Shown: piece after piece, positions 38,238 through 48,214 of the stretch
How the letters are laid out: the number at the start of each line of letters is the position of its first letter
Position numbering within the stretch: the stretch's first letter is position 1
From: Buttiauxella massiliensis
Lineage (GTDB): Bacteria > Pseudomonadota > Gammaproteobacteria > Enterobacterales > Enterobacteriaceae
Length of the DNA stretch: 64,000 bases
Direction: 5' to 3'
NCBI RefSeq assembly: GCF_902500225.1
Contig: NZ_LR722651.1
Coordinates: 186,001 to 250,000 of the forward strand
The notes under the pieces: model-generated
The model's input: only the letters and a program-made list of their open reading frames with translations
What the model was told of the DNA's origin: nothing
The model's database searches: none
Position numbers and translations under genes: made by a program

Positions 38238-39160
38238 ACTTTTTCTACCTCCGGACGGCCCAAGATACCGGTTGGCATAACCAACAGCACCACGATGAGC
38301 AGAGCAAAGGAGACAACATCTTTATATTCAGTGCTCAGATACGCGGAGGTCAGCGCTTCTGCAACACCTAAAATCAGGCCACCAATCATCGCACCAGGAA
38401 TACTGCCGATACCGCCAAGTACCGCTGCGGTGAAGGCTTTCATCCCGGCCATAAAGCCGATGTAGGGGTTGATAACGCCGTAGAACTGGCCGAGCAGTAC
38501 ACCCGCTACCGCCGCCATGGCAGCGCCAATCACGAAGGTCAGGGAGATAACGCGGTCGGTGTTAATTCCGAGCAGGCTCGCCATTTTCAAATCTTCTGCA
38601 CACGCGCGGCACGCACGGCCCATGCGGGAGTAGCGAATAAACAGCGTCAGCGCGAGCATCGCAAGGAACGTCACCACCCAAATCACCAGTTGCATGGTGG
38701 TAATGGTTGCGGTGAAGTTGTCGCTGGCACCAACGACCCACTGGCCGTTAAACAGGCTTGGCAGCGCAATATCACGTGAACCTTCAGTCAGGCTGACGTA
38801 GTTTTGCAGGAAGATAGACATCCCGATAGCAGAGATCAGTGCAATCAGACGCTTAGAGTTACGCACCGGTTTGTAAGCAACGCGCTCGATGCTCCAACCG
38901 TAGGCACTGGCGATGACAATGGCACCAATAAAACCTGCACCAACCAGCATCCAGCCAACGTCAATGCCCATCATCATCAGCGCTGCGATGATCATAAACG
39001 AGACGTAGCTGCCGATCATATATACCTCGCCATGGGCGAAGTTGATCATGCCGATAATGCCGTAAACCATGGTGTAACCGATGGCTATCAACGCGTAAGT
39101 ACTGCCCAGCGTGACGCCGTTAAACATCTGTTGCAGGAAGTAGAGGAACTGCTCGGACAT
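38234..39160 (-). CDS. livH: Branched-chain amino acid ABC transporter permease LivH
   Basis: 308 residues, as in E. coli. Hydrophobic permease of the BPD_transp_2 family; [20 protein letters not shown] is the conserved N-terminal motif and [20 protein letters not shown] the C-terminal one. Forms the membrane channel with LivM for leucine-specific (LivK) and LIV (LivJ) binding proteins. Follows livK after a 69-base gap. Confidence 0.96.
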   Translation of the reverse strand: MSEQFLYFLQQMFNGVTLGSTYALIAIGYTMVYGIIGMINFAHGEVYMIGSYVSFMIIAALMMMGIDVGWMLVGAGFIGAIVIASAYGWSIERVAYKPVRNSKRLIALISAIGMSIFLQNYVSLTEGSRDIALPSLFNGQWVVGASDNFTATITTMQLVIWVVTFLAMLALTLFIRYSRMGRACRACAEDLKMASLLGINTDRVISLTFVIGAAMAAVAGVLLGQFYGVINPYIGFMAGMKAFTAAVLGGIGSIPGAMIGGLILGVAEALTSAYLSTEYKDVVSFALLIVVLLVMPTGILGRPEVEKV

Positions 39161-39229
39161 ACAATAACCTTATTTATTCCTCCCCAACGCATAGCCGCCG
39201 GGGAGGTGGGATGACCCAGATTTGCCGAT

Positions 39230-40339
39230 CTATTTAGCTACGGAAGACGAACCGTCGGCATGCCACTGGAAGACACCAAAATCAAATCCCTTCAGATCGC
39301 CTTTCTCATCCCAGTTCAGCGGCCCAATCACGGTTTTCGCACCGTTTGCTTTCAAATCTTTCACTAAATCAGCAGGTTCTTCGCTGCCGGTACGCTCAAG
39401 TGCTGTAGCCAGAGATTGCACCGCTGCGTAAGTAATCCATACATACGGACCACTTGGATCTTTCTTCTCAGCTTTCAGCTCATCAACGATAGCTTTGTTC
39501 GCTGGGTCCTGGTCATAGCGTTTTGGCATAGTCACTAACATGCCTTCGCCCGCCGCACCTGCGATGTTAGACAGCGATGCGTTACCCACACCCTCTGGGC
39601 CCATAAACTGAGTTTTCAGGCCAACAGCACGTGCCTGACGCAGAATCTGACCCATTTCCGGGTAGTAACCACCGTAATAAACGAAGTCGATGTTCTCTTT
39701 TTGCAGACGCGCAACCAGCGTGGAGAAGTCTTTATCGCCCGCAGTGATACCGTCGAAGAAGACGATGTTCGCGCCGCCTTTCTTCAAGCCATCCTGTACA
39801 GAACGCGCCAGGCCTTCGCCATATTGCTGTTTGTCATGAATGACCGCGATGCGCTTCGGTTTTACAGTGTCGAGAATGTATTTAGACGCCGTTGGGCCCT
39901 GGGAAGAATCCAGGCCCGCGGTACGCATAATCATTTTGTAACCACGAGCAGTCAGTTCTGGGTTAGTTGCACCAGGAGTGATCATCAGGATGCCTTCGTC
40001 TTCGTAGATATCAGACGCAGGCTGAGTGGAAGAGGAGCAAAGGTGACCAATAACATAACGCACACCGTCGTTAACGATTTTGTTGGCAACCGCTACTGCT
40101 TGTTTCGGGTCACAAGCATCATCGTATTCAATCGCAACAAGTTTGTCGCCTTTGATGCCGCCTTTAGCGTTGATGTCTTTAATTGCCTGCCGCGCGCCGT
40201 TAAATTCCATGTCGCCCCACTGCGCAACCGGGCCAGACATTGCACCAACAACCGCAACTTTGATGTCTGCTGCGGTTGCCGCGTGAGACACCGCCAGCGC
40301 AATAACCCCAGCGAGTAATGTCTTCGCGTTCATTTTCAT
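39230..40339 (-). CDS. livK: Leucine-specific periplasmic binding protein LivK
   Basis: 369 residues with signal peptide ([21 protein letters not shown], counting from the second Met), cleaved before ADIKVAVVG. Peripla_BP_6 fold; the disulfide pair lies in YDDACDPKQ and [12 protein letters not shown]. It binds leucine and hands it to LivHMGF. It is called LivK rather than LivJ because of [10 protein letters not shown] and of its position first in livKHMGF. It is about 80% identical by eye to LivJ nearby, a tandem paralogue pair. Confidence 0.95.
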   Translation of the reverse strand: MKMNAKTLLAGVIALAVSHAATAADIKVAVVGAMSGPVAQWGDMEFNGARQAIKDINAKGGIKGDKLVAIEYDDACDPKQAVAVANKIVNDGVRYVIGHLCSSSTQPASDIYEDEGILMITPGATNPELTARGYKMIMRTAGLDSSQGPTASKYILDTVKPKRIAVIHDKQQYGEGLARSVQDGLKKGGANIVFFDGITAGDKDFSTLVARLQKENIDFVYYGGYYPEMGQILRQARAVGLKTQFMGPEGVGNASLSNIAGAAGEGMLVTMPKRYDQDPANKAIVDELKAEKKDPSGPYVWITYAAVQSLATALERTGSEEPADLVKDLKANGAKTVIGPLNWDEKGDLKGFDFGVFQWHADGSSSVAK

Positions 40340-40754
40340 AGATCCAATTCCTGTTCGTGATTATGTGGTTTTATAGTGACCAAAAACGTACTGTGCGTTT
40401 TTTAGGCTTTAACCATTTTTATGAGTGCCCTTAAGGGCTTAGCACTAAAATTTACAATTTTTAAAGCTAAACCCTCTATTTTTCAGGCTATTAAGCAAAG
40501 ATATTATTCTGTATTTGCTCATAGTTAAACAAAAAAAAGCAGCTTTTTCAGCATAAAATAGCGATACAAAGAGCGGAATAAAACACTAGGTTTTAGGGTT
40601 TTATACTGACCATATTTCAATCTACCGTTTATCGAACTGGCATACGTTTGCCGCAAAAATTAATCGTCTGGTATATGACATATAAAAGAGAAAGCGTCTG
40701 GCGCAAATAAATTGGTTACACTCGGGGTTTTCCCGCTTTTTGGTTAGCTCGCTT
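40340..40754. other. livK-panM divergent intergenic region
   Basis: A 415-base AT-rich stretch with no gene. It must hold the divergent livK and panM promoters; in E. coli liv genes respond to Lrp and leucine. AAAAACG-TACTGTG-CGTTTTT at 40382-40402 is an inverted repeat in the livK leader that could act as an attenuator or terminator-like structure. Nothing else specific was recognised. Confidence 0.5.
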
Positions 40755-41135
40755 ATGAAACTCACCATCATTCGTCTGTTTGAGTGTAGTGCTCAGGATG
40801 AGATCGATCTTGCTAAGATCTGGCCGGAATACTCCAGCGCTTCGCTTGCTTTGACTGATACTCACAGAATTTATGCTGCAAAATTTAATGATCGGCTGCT
40901 CGGTGCGGTTCGCGTTACGCTCGTGGGCAATGAAGCCGCGCTGGATTCGCTACGAGTACGCGAAATCACCCGTCGCCGTGGCGTTGGGCAGTATCTGGTC
41001 GAAGAAGTGATTCGTGATAATCCTGACATCATCGCCTGGTGGATGAACGATGCAGGCGTAGAAGACCGTGATGTGATGACGGCGTTTATGCAGGCGGTAG
41101 GTTTTGCGGAGCAAAATGGTGGCTGGAAGAAGTGA
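40755..41135 (+). CDS. panM: PanD maturation factor PanM (PanZ), GNAT-like
   Basis: 126 residues from ATG 40755 (MKLTIIRLFE aligned with E. coli MKLTIIRLEK); the GTG five codons upstream is unlikely. GNAT-like fold with the acetyl-CoA loop REITRRRGVGQYLVEEVI. In E. coli, PanM bound to (acetyl-)CoA promotes self-cleavage of pro-PanD to aspartate decarboxylase and gives feedback control of pantothenate synthesis. The ribosome site is weak. Sits between livK and livJ as in E. coli. Confidence 0.94.
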   Translation: MKLTIIRLFECSAQDEIDLAKIWPEYSSASLALTDTHRIYAAKFNDRLLGAVRVTLVGNEAALDSLRVREITRRRGVGQYLVEEVIRDNPDIIAWWMNDAGVEDRDVMTAFMQAVGFAEQNGGWKK

Positions 41136-41167
41136 TAACTGTTTGGTTATCACTTCACATATTTATC

Positions 41168-41356
41168 GAAGCATTTCGCGTTGCAGGAAGGCGGCAAGTT
41201 GTGAAATCCCCGGGAGCTTACTCCAGTAAGTGACCGGGGTTAACAAAACTGTCAGGAACAGATTTGAACGCTGCTTGCAGCGGCCCTACAAGGGCGAGGC
41301 CCAAGGATGGGCCGAGTAACAACGCAGCCAACGCATCTGCGGCGCGAAAGGTGCCC
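41168..41356. repeat. ERIC element interrupted by a hairpin-rich insertion of about 75 bases
   Basis: The left arm (CGCGTTGCAGGAAGGCGGCAA) and core (CCCGGGAGCTTACTCCAGTA then AGTGACCGGGGT) end at about 41240, and the ERIC right arm resumes near 41313 (GAGTAACAACGCAGCCAACG). Between them lie roughly 75 foreign bases with two hairpins, CGCTGC-TT-GCAGCG and GGCCC-AAGGAT-GGGCC. Insertions at fixed places in ERICs have been described in enterobacteria; this one fits that class. Located between panM and livJ. Confidence 0.75.
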
Positions 41357-41362
41357 GATAAA

Positions 41363-42466
41363 TTATTTGGCGTCGGTAGCAGTACCGTTCGCATGCCACG
41401 TAAACACGCCGAACTCAAAGCCTTTCAGGTCGCCTTTCTGATCCCAGCTCAATGGCCCCATTACGGTTTCCACAGTTGCACCTTTCAGATAGGTAGCGAT
41501 TTCAGCTGGATCTTCTGACTTGTTCAGGCCAGCCGCCAGCGATTGCAGTGCTGCGTATGTGGTCCATACGAACGCACCACTTGGATCTTGTTTCTTCGCT
41601 TTAATCGCATCTACAACCGGTTTGTTCGCCGGAACCTGGTCGTAGTTCTTCGGCTTAGTCACTAACAAGCCTTCGGCTGATTCACCCGCGATGTTAGACA
41701 GAGAAACGTTCGCTACACCTTCTGGACCCATGAACTGAGTTTTCAGGCCTGCTGCACGAGACTGACGCAGGATCTGTCCCATTTCCGGGTGGTAACCACC
41801 GTAGTAAACGAAGTCGATGTTCTCTTTCTTCAGGCGTGCCACCAGCGTGGAGAAGTCTTTCTCGCCTGCGGTGATACCGTCAAAGAACACCACGTTAGCG
41901 CCGCCTTTTTTCAGGTTGTCCTGAACGGATCGCGCCAGGCCTTCGCCATACTGCTGTTTGTCATGAATGACCGCGATGTTTTTCGGTTTCACATGATCAA
42001 GGATGTATTTCGCAGCCGTTGGGCCCTGATCAGAGTCCAGGCCTGTGGTACGCATAGTTAATTTGTACCCACGGGAAGTCAGCTCAGGAGCCGTTGCCGC
42101 AGGGGTGATCATTAGAACACCTTCGTCTTCGTAGATATCAGACGCTGGCTGGGTGGAAGAAGAACACAAGTGGCCGATTACATATTTGATGCCATCGTTA
42201 ACCACTTTGTTGGCGACAGCCACGGCTTGTTTCGGGTCACAAGCATCGTCATATTTGGTGATAACCAGCTTGTCGCCTTTGATGCCGCCTTTGGCATTAA
42301 TATCAGCAACAGCCTGTTCTGCGCCGGTAAATTCCTGGTCGCCATACTGAGCTACCGGGCCAGACATCGCCCCAACGACCGCCACTTTGATGTCCTTAGC
42401 AAATGCTGCGTTGCTCATCGCAAGTGCAATACAACCAGCCAATAACGCTTTGCCCTTCATTTTCAT
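41363..42466 (-). CDS. livJ: Leu/Ile/Val periplasmic binding protein LivJ
   Basis: 367 residues from ATG 42466 ([20 protein letters not shown] aligned with E. coli [11 protein letters not shown]), the same length as E. coli. Signal peptide ends in AAFA before KDIKVAVVG. Peripla_BP_6 fold with the DACDPK and HLCSSS cysteines. [13 protein letters not shown] and the ending [10 protein letters not shown] identify LivJ. It delivers leucine, isoleucine and valine to LivHMGF. A separate transcription unit from livK, with its own upstream region of about 200 bases. Confidence 0.96.
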   Translation of the reverse strand: MKMKGKALLAGCIALAMSNAAFAKDIKVAVVGAMSGPVAQYGDQEFTGAEQAVADINAKGGIKGDKLVITKYDDACDPKQAVAVANKVVNDGIKYVIGHLCSSSTQPASDIYEDEGVLMITPAATAPELTSRGYKLTMRTTGLDSDQGPTAAKYILDHVKPKNIAVIHDKQQYGEGLARSVQDNLKKGGANVVFFDGITAGEKDFSTLVARLKKENIDFVYYGGYHPEMGQILRQSRAAGLKTQFMGPEGVANVSLSNIAGESAEGLLVTKPKNYDQVPANKPVVDAIKAKKQDPSGAFVWTTYAALQSLAAGLNKSEDPAEIATYLKGATVETVMGPLSWDQKGDLKGFEFGVFTWHANGTATDAK

Positions 42467-42643
42467 CCTGAGGATCCCCATTCTTGTTGTGATGGATAAT
42501 TGTTGTGTTGTTTTGGCACGGTTTTATTTTTGATTTAAGAATACTGCGCGTGCCTTCGCCGCACTCCGAGTTAAAAACATACCCGAATTTACGGTTTTTG
42601 GAATAACAATTTTTTCACAATGGGAAAGGAAAGTGACGGGCAT

Positions 42644-42673
42644 AAAAAAACCGCCCCGAAAGGCGGTTTTTTT
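42644..42673. terminator. Strong terminator of rpoH
   Basis: AAAAAAACCGCC-CCGAAA-GGCGGTTTTTTT: a GC stem with A/T runs on both sides, working in either direction, 16 bases past the rpoH stop on the minus strand. Confidence 0.95.
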
Positions 42674-42688
42674 GGATGACTGTATAAC

Positions 42689-43543
42689 TTACGCTTCGAT
42701 GGCCATGCGCAGTTTTTTCATTGCGTTCTTTTCAAGCTGGCGCACACGCTCAGCGGAAACGCCGTAGCGATCGGCCAGTTCTTGCAATGTACTCTTGTTT
42801 TCTTCGTCGAGCCAACGGGCACGGATAATATCCTGACTACGTTCGTCCAGGCCTAACATGGCGTCGCTGAGTTTATCAGCCGCGTGCGATTCCCAGTTGT
42901 CGTCTTCAATGCCATCGGCAAAATTAGAAGACTTATCCTGCAAGAACAGCACTGGAGCCATTGGCGCGCTGTCTGAATCGTCGTCGTTGCCCATATCGAA
43001 CGTCATGTCCTGCGCCGCCATACGAGATTCCATTTCACGGACATCTTTGCTGGAAACACCCAGCTCGTTGGCAACCATTTCCACTTCGTCTTGGTTGAAC
43101 CAACCCAGACGTTGTTTAGTTTTACGCAGGTTAAAGAACAACTTACGTTGTGCTTTAGTGGTTGCCACTTTCACAATACGCCAGTTACGCAGCACGTATT
43201 CGTGAATTTCAGCTTTGATCCAGTGCACGGCGAACGACACCAGACGGACACCCACTTCAGGGTTAAAACGGCGCACAGCCTTCATCAGGCCGATGTTGCC
43301 TTCCTGGATCAAGTCAGCCTGCGGCAAACCATAGCCCGAGTAATTACGAGCGATATGAACAACAAAGCGCAGGTGAGACAGGATCAGCCTTTTCGCTGCT
43401 TCCAGATCGCCCTGGTAATGCAGCTTTTCAGCCAGCTCCTTCTCTTCCTCAGCCGTTAACATCGGCCAGGAATTAGCGGCCCGGATATAAGACTCCAGGT
43501 TACCAACAGGGGCTAAAGCTAAATTTTGCATTTCTTTGGTCAT
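42689..43543 (-). CDS. rpoH: Heat-shock sigma factor RpoH (sigma 32)
   Basis: 284 residues, identical length to E. coli. Sigma70 family with regions 1.2-4: [20 protein letters not shown] and [20 protein letters not shown] (region 2), the RpoH-specific box [19 protein letters not shown] around residue 130, and the region 4 helix-turn-helix [20 protein letters not shown]. It directs RNA polymerase to chaperone and protease genes. The first codons (ATGACCAAAGAAATGCAAAA) resemble the E. coli downstream-box/thermometer segment, so heat-controlled translation is likely. Confidence 0.98.
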   Translation of the reverse strand: MTKEMQNLALAPVGNLESYIRAANSWPMLTAEEEKELAEKLHYQGDLEAAKRLILSHLRFVVHIARNYSGYGLPQADLIQEGNIGLMKAVRRFNPEVGVRLVSFAVHWIKAEIHEYVLRNWRIVKVATTKAQRKLFFNLRKTKQRLGWFNQDEVEMVANELGVSSKDVREMESRMAAQDMTFDMGNDDDSDSAPMAPVLFLQDKSSNFADGIEDDNWESHAADKLSDAMLGLDERSQDIIRARWLDEENKSTLQELADRYGVSAERVRQLEKNAMKKLRMAIEA

Positions 43544-43799
43544 TCAAACCCTCTCTTAAGACTAACGTACAGGTTGCTACACCATGCTGCACCTGACCAC
43601 ACGTCAAGCGCCAAACCGTACCATCCACAGTAAACTCAGACAGTGACGTTATCCACAATTTCACTGTAAAGCTGTGCATATATTACACACAAAATGTGAC
43701 AGAGCTATGAAACTGGGCAGGAGAAACACATACCGAGGTGGGAGCGTGTCCCCTGCTGACGGGTACTTCGTAGCAGGGAACAAGTATATCAAAAAATTT
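43544..43799 (-). promoter_or_regulatory. rpoH promoter region with sigmaE-type promoter and DnaA box
   Basis: On the minus strand GAAATT (43662-43657) and GTCTGA (43641-43636) form a sigmaE-type -35/-10 pair like E. coli rpoH P3. The spacer between them contains a perfect DnaA box, TTATCCACA on the plus strand (43649-43657). A second DnaA-like CCATCCACA lies at 43620-43628. TGTG..ACACA motifs at 43674-43690 may be the CRP/CytR sites known upstream of E. coli rpoH. Confidence 0.7.
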
Positions 43800-44855
43800 T
43801 TACTCTGGGGTAAAACGACGTAAATGTTGTACCGTTGCGATCCATGCCGCCAACCATCCACTCATGGAAGCAACCAGCAGCAACAGCAGACATTCATCGA
43901 AACCTAAGCCCGTCAAATCGAACTTTGTGCCGAAGACTTGCGCCACTTGAGTGACCGCCGACGACAAACGCCACACCAGAATTTCGGTCAAAATCAGCGA
44001 CAAAAATGCACCGCTAAAGCCTAATAATGCACCGCCGTACAAAAACGGGCGCAGGATGAATCCATCCGTTGCACCAATCAGTTTTTGCACGTTGATGGTG
44101 TCGCGACGAGCAAAAATGCTTAAACGCACGCTGTTACCAATCACCAGGAATACTGCGGCAACCATCAGCACACCAATCATCGCGGCAACGCGCCCCACAA
44201 GACCGGTCAGCGAAGCGAGACGAGCAAACCAGCTGTCGTCCATACGCACTTCGTCAACACCGTTAATGCGCGCTACGCGGTCGCGCAGGGTGTTCAGATG
44301 GTCAGTCGTCTGGAAGTCCAGTTTCGGGTTCACTACCGCAACGGCGGGCAGCGGGTTTTCTTCCAGCATGTCCAGCGCGCCGCCAAAGCCCGACCAGTTG
44401 CGGAACTCACCCAGCGCTTCGTCACGCGATAGATAGTTAACTTTATCGACGCCCTCTTCCGCCTGAATCGCGCCAACCACTTGCTGCGCGGCATTGTCGT
44501 CCAGCGCTTTATCGAGGTAAACGGTGATTTGTGGCGAAGGGTAATACTGCGTAGCGGCCTGGTTCACGTTCTTGTAAACCATGTAGCACACGCTCGGCAG
44601 CGTCAGGGAGATGGCGATAACCATCACCGTCAGGAAAGTAGCTAATGGCTTGCTGCGCAGGTCTTGTAAAGCGCCCTGCCAGGCGTAACGGAACTGTTCG
44701 TTCACGCCACCTTTCAGAGATTTGCTTTTCGACTGAGGCCCTTTGCCACGTTTTTTCACCGAGCGACCTAAATCCCCTAACTTATTCAGCGAGTTGATTT
44801 TATCCAGCTTGTTGCTGAAGCGCTTTATGTGATTGAGCGCGCTGCGTTTATTCAC
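43800..44855 (-). CDS. ftsX: Cell division ABC transporter-like permease FtsX
   Basis: 351 residues from GTG 44855 ([13 protein letters not shown] aligned with E. coli MNKRDAINHIRQF), chosen because GGAGG lies eight bases before it; the longer frame to 44885 lacks support. A basic N-terminal cytoplasmic tail of about 70 residues ([17 protein letters not shown]) is followed by four membrane helices and a large periplasmic loop (about residues 105-215) that activates EnvC and thus septal amidases. The start overlaps the end of ftsE by eight bases. Part of ftsYEX. Confidence 0.95.
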   Translation of the reverse strand: MNKRSALNHIKRFSNKLDKINSLNKLGDLGRSVKKRGKGPQSKSKSLKGGVNEQFRYAWQGALQDLRSKPLATFLTVMVIAISLTLPSVCYMVYKNVNQAATQYYPSPQITVYLDKALDDNAAQQVVGAIQAEEGVDKVNYLSRDEALGEFRNWSGFGGALDMLEENPLPAVAVVNPKLDFQTTDHLNTLRDRVARINGVDEVRMDDSWFARLASLTGLVGRVAAMIGVLMVAAVFLVIGNSVRLSIFARRDTINVQKLIGATDGFILRPFLYGGALLGFSGAFLSLILTEILVWRLSSAVTQVAQVFGTKFDLTGLGFDECLLLLLVASMSGWLAAWIATVQHLRRFTPE

Positions 44856-45516
44856 CTGCCAGGCCTCCATGCAAATGGCCGTCACTTAACGTCAACATGC
44901 GATAATTACGGCGGGATATCAGCCCCATGTCGTGCGTCGCCATCAAAACAGTTACACCCACCCGGTTGAACTCTTCGAACAGACGCAAAATCCCTTCTGA
45001 GAGCGCATCATCGAGGTTACCCGTTGGTTCATCCGCCAATAACACGGCGGGTTTGTTCACAACAGCACGCGCAATACCGACGCGCTGTTGCTCACCACCA
45101 GAGAGTTGGATCGGGAAACTTTTCGCTTTATCGAGCAGACCAACTTTATCGAGTGCTGCCGAGACACGGCGGCGAATATCTTCACCGCTGGCACCCGCGA
45201 TGATCAGCGGGATCGCCACATTGTCGTAAACGGTTCTGTCCATCAACAGATGGTGATCCTGGAAGATCATCCCAATCTGGCGACGCAGGAACGGCACTTC
45301 GCGGCTCTTGAGGCGGCTAATATCATGGCCGCCAAAAGCAATCTTCCCGGCACTTGGCCGCTCGATACCGCAGATAAGCTTGAGCAGGGTACTTTTCCCC
45401 GCGCCTGAGTGGCCGGTCAGGAAAGCCATCTCGCCAGGTTGCATATGGAAGGTCACTCCCTGCAACGCTTGTCTCCCACCGAGATAGGCCTTACTAACGT
45501 GTTCAAAGCGAATCAT
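44848..45516 (-). CDS. ftsE: Cell division ATPase FtsE
   Basis: 222 residues, same as E. coli. ABC ATPase: Walker [10 protein letters not shown] (residues about 36-44), Q-loop [10 protein letters not shown], signature [14 protein letters not shown], Walker [11 protein letters not shown]. Binds FtsX and FtsZ/FtsA at the divisome to gate peptidoglycan hydrolysis. Two bases separate it from ftsY. Confidence 0.97.
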   Translation of the reverse strand: MIRFEHVSKAYLGGRQALQGVTFHMQPGEMAFLTGHSGAGKSTLLKLICGIERPSAGKIAFGGHDISRLKSREVPFLRRQIGMIFQDHHLLMDRTVYDNVAIPLIIAGASGEDIRRRVSAALDKVGLLDKAKSFPIQLSGGEQQRVGIARAVVNKPAVLLADEPTGNLDDALSEGILRLFEEFNRVGVTVLMATHDMGLISRRNYRMLTLSDGHLHGGLAGE

Positions 45517-45518
45517 GG

Positions 45519-47195
45519 TTAATCCTCTCGGGCAAAAAGTGCCTCAATAAAATCGCCCGCATTAAACGGACGCAAGTCCTCAATACGCTCGCCGACGCCA
45601 ATATAGCGAATCGGAATACCAAACTGATCGGCAACGGAGAAAATCACGCCGCCTTTGGCTGTACCATCGAGTTTGGTTAGCGTAATGCCTGTCAATCCAA
45701 CGGCTTCATGGAACAATTTAGCCTGGCTAATCGCATTCTGCCCGGTGCTGGCATCGAGGGTGAGCATAACCTCATGCGGTGCGTCTTCGTCCAGCTTTTT
45801 CATTACGCGGACGATTTTCTTCAGCTCTTCCATCAGGTGCGCTTTATTCTGCAAACGCCCGGCGGTATCCGCCAGAAGTACGTCGACATTTCGTGCTTTC
45901 GCGGCCTGAATGGCATCGAAAATCACTGAGGCGGAATCAGCACCTGTGTGCTGAGCAATAACAGGAATATTGTTACGATCGCCCCACACCTGCAGTTGCT
46001 CTACCGCAGCGGCGCGGAAGGTATCACCCGCCGCCAGCATCACAGATTTGCCTTCCTGCTGGAACTGACGAGCCAGTTTGCCGATGGTGGTGGTTTTACC
46101 CACGCCATTAACGCCAACCATCAGGATAACGAATGGCGTTTTGCCTTCCACTTTCAGCGGCTCATCGACTTTCGCCAGTATTTCACCCATCTCTTCTTTC
46201 AGCAGACCGTACAACGCTTCGGCGTCACGCAGGTCTTTACGGCTCGCGCCTTCTGTCAAATTGGTGATGATTTTGCGCGTTGTTTCAACGCCCACATCGG
46301 CGATAAGCAACTGCTCTTCGAGTTCTTCAAACAGATCATCGTCGATTTTCTTGCCACGGAACAGACTGATAAATCCGGAACCGAGGTTCTGTTTGGTTTT
46401 AATCAGGCTGCGTTTAAGGCGAGCAAAGAAACCTTCTTTGGTTGGTCGCTCTTGTTCGTGCTGAACATCTTCGGCTTGAGACTCTTCAGGCTCCAGCTCC
46501 GCCGCAGCTTCTTCAACGATAACGGCTGCAACAGGAATGTCTTCAACGACTTCTTCTACCGGAGCTTCTTCAGCAACAACTTCTTCAACAATTACGTCTT
46601 CAACTACGATAGCTTCAACCGGAGCGACTGCAACCTCTTCAGGTTCAACAAGTTCTTCAGTCTCGACAACCGGTTCGGCTTCAACGATCGCTTCGACAAC
46701 AGTTTCAGATACGACAGGTTCTTGCTCAGGCTGCCACTCTTCTAGTGATTCAACCTGCGCCGCTTCTGGCGTGACTATCTCTTCAGGAACCGGTAGCTCT
46801 TCGTGTTCGACCGCAGCTTGCGCGGTAACTTCTGGTTCTGGTTCTGGAATGATTTCCGCTTCAACCGCAGCCACTTCGCTTTCGACGAGTTTTTCAGTGA
46901 CTTCTACGATCTCTTCAGCGAAGGCTTCAGGTTCTTCATGCTTTTCAAGCACAACTGGTTCAGCTTCAGGTAAAACTTCTGGCTCAATCTCAGTTCGCGC
47001 TTCTGGCTTAATCTCTTCTGGCTGTGCAGTTTCGTCAGCGGCTTGCGGTTGTTCAGCTTCAATAATTTGCTCAACAACGTCTTCGGCAACCGGTTGTTCT
47101 TCTGCTACTTTTTGTTCTGGTTCTTGTTCAGAAGCCTGCTCTTTCTGGCCAAAGCCTAACCATGAAAAAAAGCCACGTTTTTTCTCTTTCGCCAT
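45519..47195 (-). CDS. ftsY: Signal recognition particle receptor FtsY
   Basis: 558 residues from ATG 47195 (MAKEKKRGFFSWLGFGQKEQ, as in E. coli). The basic N-terminal membrane-targeting helix is followed by a very long acidic A domain rich in Glu, Val, Ala and Pro (about residues 20-260), then the NG GTPase: G1 GVNGVGKTTTIGKLA, G3 DTAGRLQNK, G4 TKLDGTAKGG. It docks ribosome-nascent chain-SRP complexes at the SecYEG/YidC membrane site. The acidic domain makes it about 60 residues longer than E. coli FtsY (497). First gene of ftsYEX, divergent from rsmD. Confidence 0.97.
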   Translation of the reverse strand: MAKEKKRGFFSWLGFGQKEQASEQEPEQKVAEEQPVAEDVVEQIIEAEQPQAADETAQPEEIKPEARTEIEPEVLPEAEPVVLEKHEEPEAFAEEIVEVTEKLVESEVAAVEAEIIPEPEPEVTAQAAVEHEELPVPEEIVTPEAAQVESLEEWQPEQEPVVSETVVEAIVEAEPVVETEELVEPEEVAVAPVEAIVVEDVIVEEVVAEEAPVEEVVEDIPVAAVIVEEAAAELEPEESQAEDVQHEQERPTKEGFFARLKRSLIKTKQNLGSGFISLFRGKKIDDDLFEELEEQLLIADVGVETTRKIITNLTEGASRKDLRDAEALYGLLKEEMGEILAKVDEPLKVEGKTPFVILMVGVNGVGKTTTIGKLARQFQQEGKSVMLAAGDTFRAAAVEQLQVWGDRNNIPVIAQHTGADSASVIFDAIQAAKARNVDVLLADTAGRLQNKAHLMEELKKIVRVMKKLDEDAPHEVMLTLDASTGQNAISQAKLFHEAVGLTGITLTKLDGTAKGGVIFSVADQFGIPIRYIGVGERIEDLRPFNAGDFIEALFARED

Positions 47196-47355
47196 TTGCG
47201 AACACACCCCTCGCTGTTAATTCATGGCACAGGCCCGATTGAGCATGCCACGGGCACTGAAAATAATTATCTAATGAATGCCTTAGTCTATCACTTTCCC
47301 CGCCTTACACACACCGTTACACTAGACGGCAAGAAATTGCATCGCAGTGAGTCTC

Positions 47356-47949
47356 ATGAAAAAACCGCAATCTACTGGCACCGGCCAGATCCGTATTATT
47401 GGCGGCCAATGGCGCGGCCGCAAACTACCCGTACCAGACAGCCCTGGCCTGCGTCCTACCACAGATCGGGTTCGTGAAACCCTGTTTAACTGGCTGGCAC
47501 CCACTATGGTCGATGCCACCGTGCTGGATTGCTTTGCAGGAAGCGGTGCATTGGGGCTTGAAGCCTTGTCACGTTACGCGAGCCGTGCCACATTGCTGGA
47601 GATGGATCGCAACGTTTCACAGCAGTTGCAAAAAAATCTCGCCACGCTGAAAGCGACCAACGGAAAAGTCGTGAACACCAACACGCTTAATTTCCTGGCG
47701 CAGCCCGGCGAGCCACATAGCATTGTGTTTGTTGACCCGCCATTCCGCAAAGGCTTGCTGGAAGAGACATTATCCTTACTGGAAAGCAATGGCTGGCTGG
47801 CAAACGAAGCGCTGATCTACGTTGAAAGCGAAGTGGAAAACGGAACGCCAACGGTGCCCGTAAGCTGGTCTTTGCATCGTGAAAAAGTCGCGGGACAGGT
47901 CGCGTATCGTTTGTATAGCCGTGAAATTCAAGGAGCAGAGTCATGCTGA
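47356..47949 (+). CDS. rsmD: 16S rRNA (guanine966-N2)-methyltransferase RsmD
   Basis: 197 residues from ATG 47356 (MKKPQSTGTGQIRIIGG; a GTG three codons earlier is possible). SAM-dependent methyltransferase: IIGGQWRGRKLPV at the N-terminus, LDCFAGSGALGLEALSRYA as the SAM motif, and FVDPPFRKGLLEETL with the catalytic DPPF. It methylates G966 of 16S rRNA in the 30S subunit. Divergent from ftsY and overlapping yhhL by seven bases. Confidence 0.96.
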   Translation: MKKPQSTGTGQIRIIGGQWRGRKLPVPDSPGLRPTTDRVRETLFNWLAPTMVDATVLDCFAGSGALGLEALSRYASRATLLEMDRNVSQQLQKNLATLKATNGKVVNTNTLNFLAQPGEPHSIVFVDPPFRKGLLEETLSLLESNGWLANEALIYVESEVENGTPTVPVSWSLHREKVAGQVAYRLYSREIQGAESC

Positions 47950-48212
47950 TTAACATAGGCCGATTGCTGATGCTCGGCGTCTGGGCATTTTTGTTACTAA
48001 ATATTGTCCATCCGTTCCCACGCCCGCTGAATATCTTCATTAACGTCGCGCTGATCTTCACCGTGCTGATGCACGGTATGCAGTTAGCGTTGCTGAAATC
48101 GACTCAGCCAAAAGGCAGCCCACCGCTCAGTCGCGCTCAGCAGATTAAGATTTTTATCTTTGGGGTATTTGAACTGCTGGTCTGGCAGAAGAAGCTCCGC
48201 CAGGGTAAATAG
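47943..48212 (+). CDS. yhhL: Small inner-membrane protein YhhL (DUF1145)
   Basis: 89 residues, E. coli length. Two hydrophobic helices (IGRLLMLGVWAFLLLNIV and FINVALIFTVLMHGMQLAL), and a basic C-terminus (WQKKLRQGK). Function unknown. Translation is coupled to rsmD, with the start seven bases inside its end. Confidence 0.92.
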   Translation: MLINIGRLLMLGVWAFLLLNIVHPFPRPLNIFINVALIFTVLMHGMQLALLKSTQPKGSPPLSRAQQIKIFIFGVFELLVWQKKLRQGK

Positions 48213-48214
48213 AC

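Noticed and set aside
41218-41418. 66-codon minus-strand frame at the panM/livJ gap
   Set aside because: It lies in the ERIC plus insertion and the end of livJ; composed of repeat sequence.
46537-47220. 227-codon Ser/Thr-rich plus-strand frame opposite ftsY
   Set aside because: Mirror of the GAA/GAG-rich acidic repeats of FtsY; low-complexity artefact.
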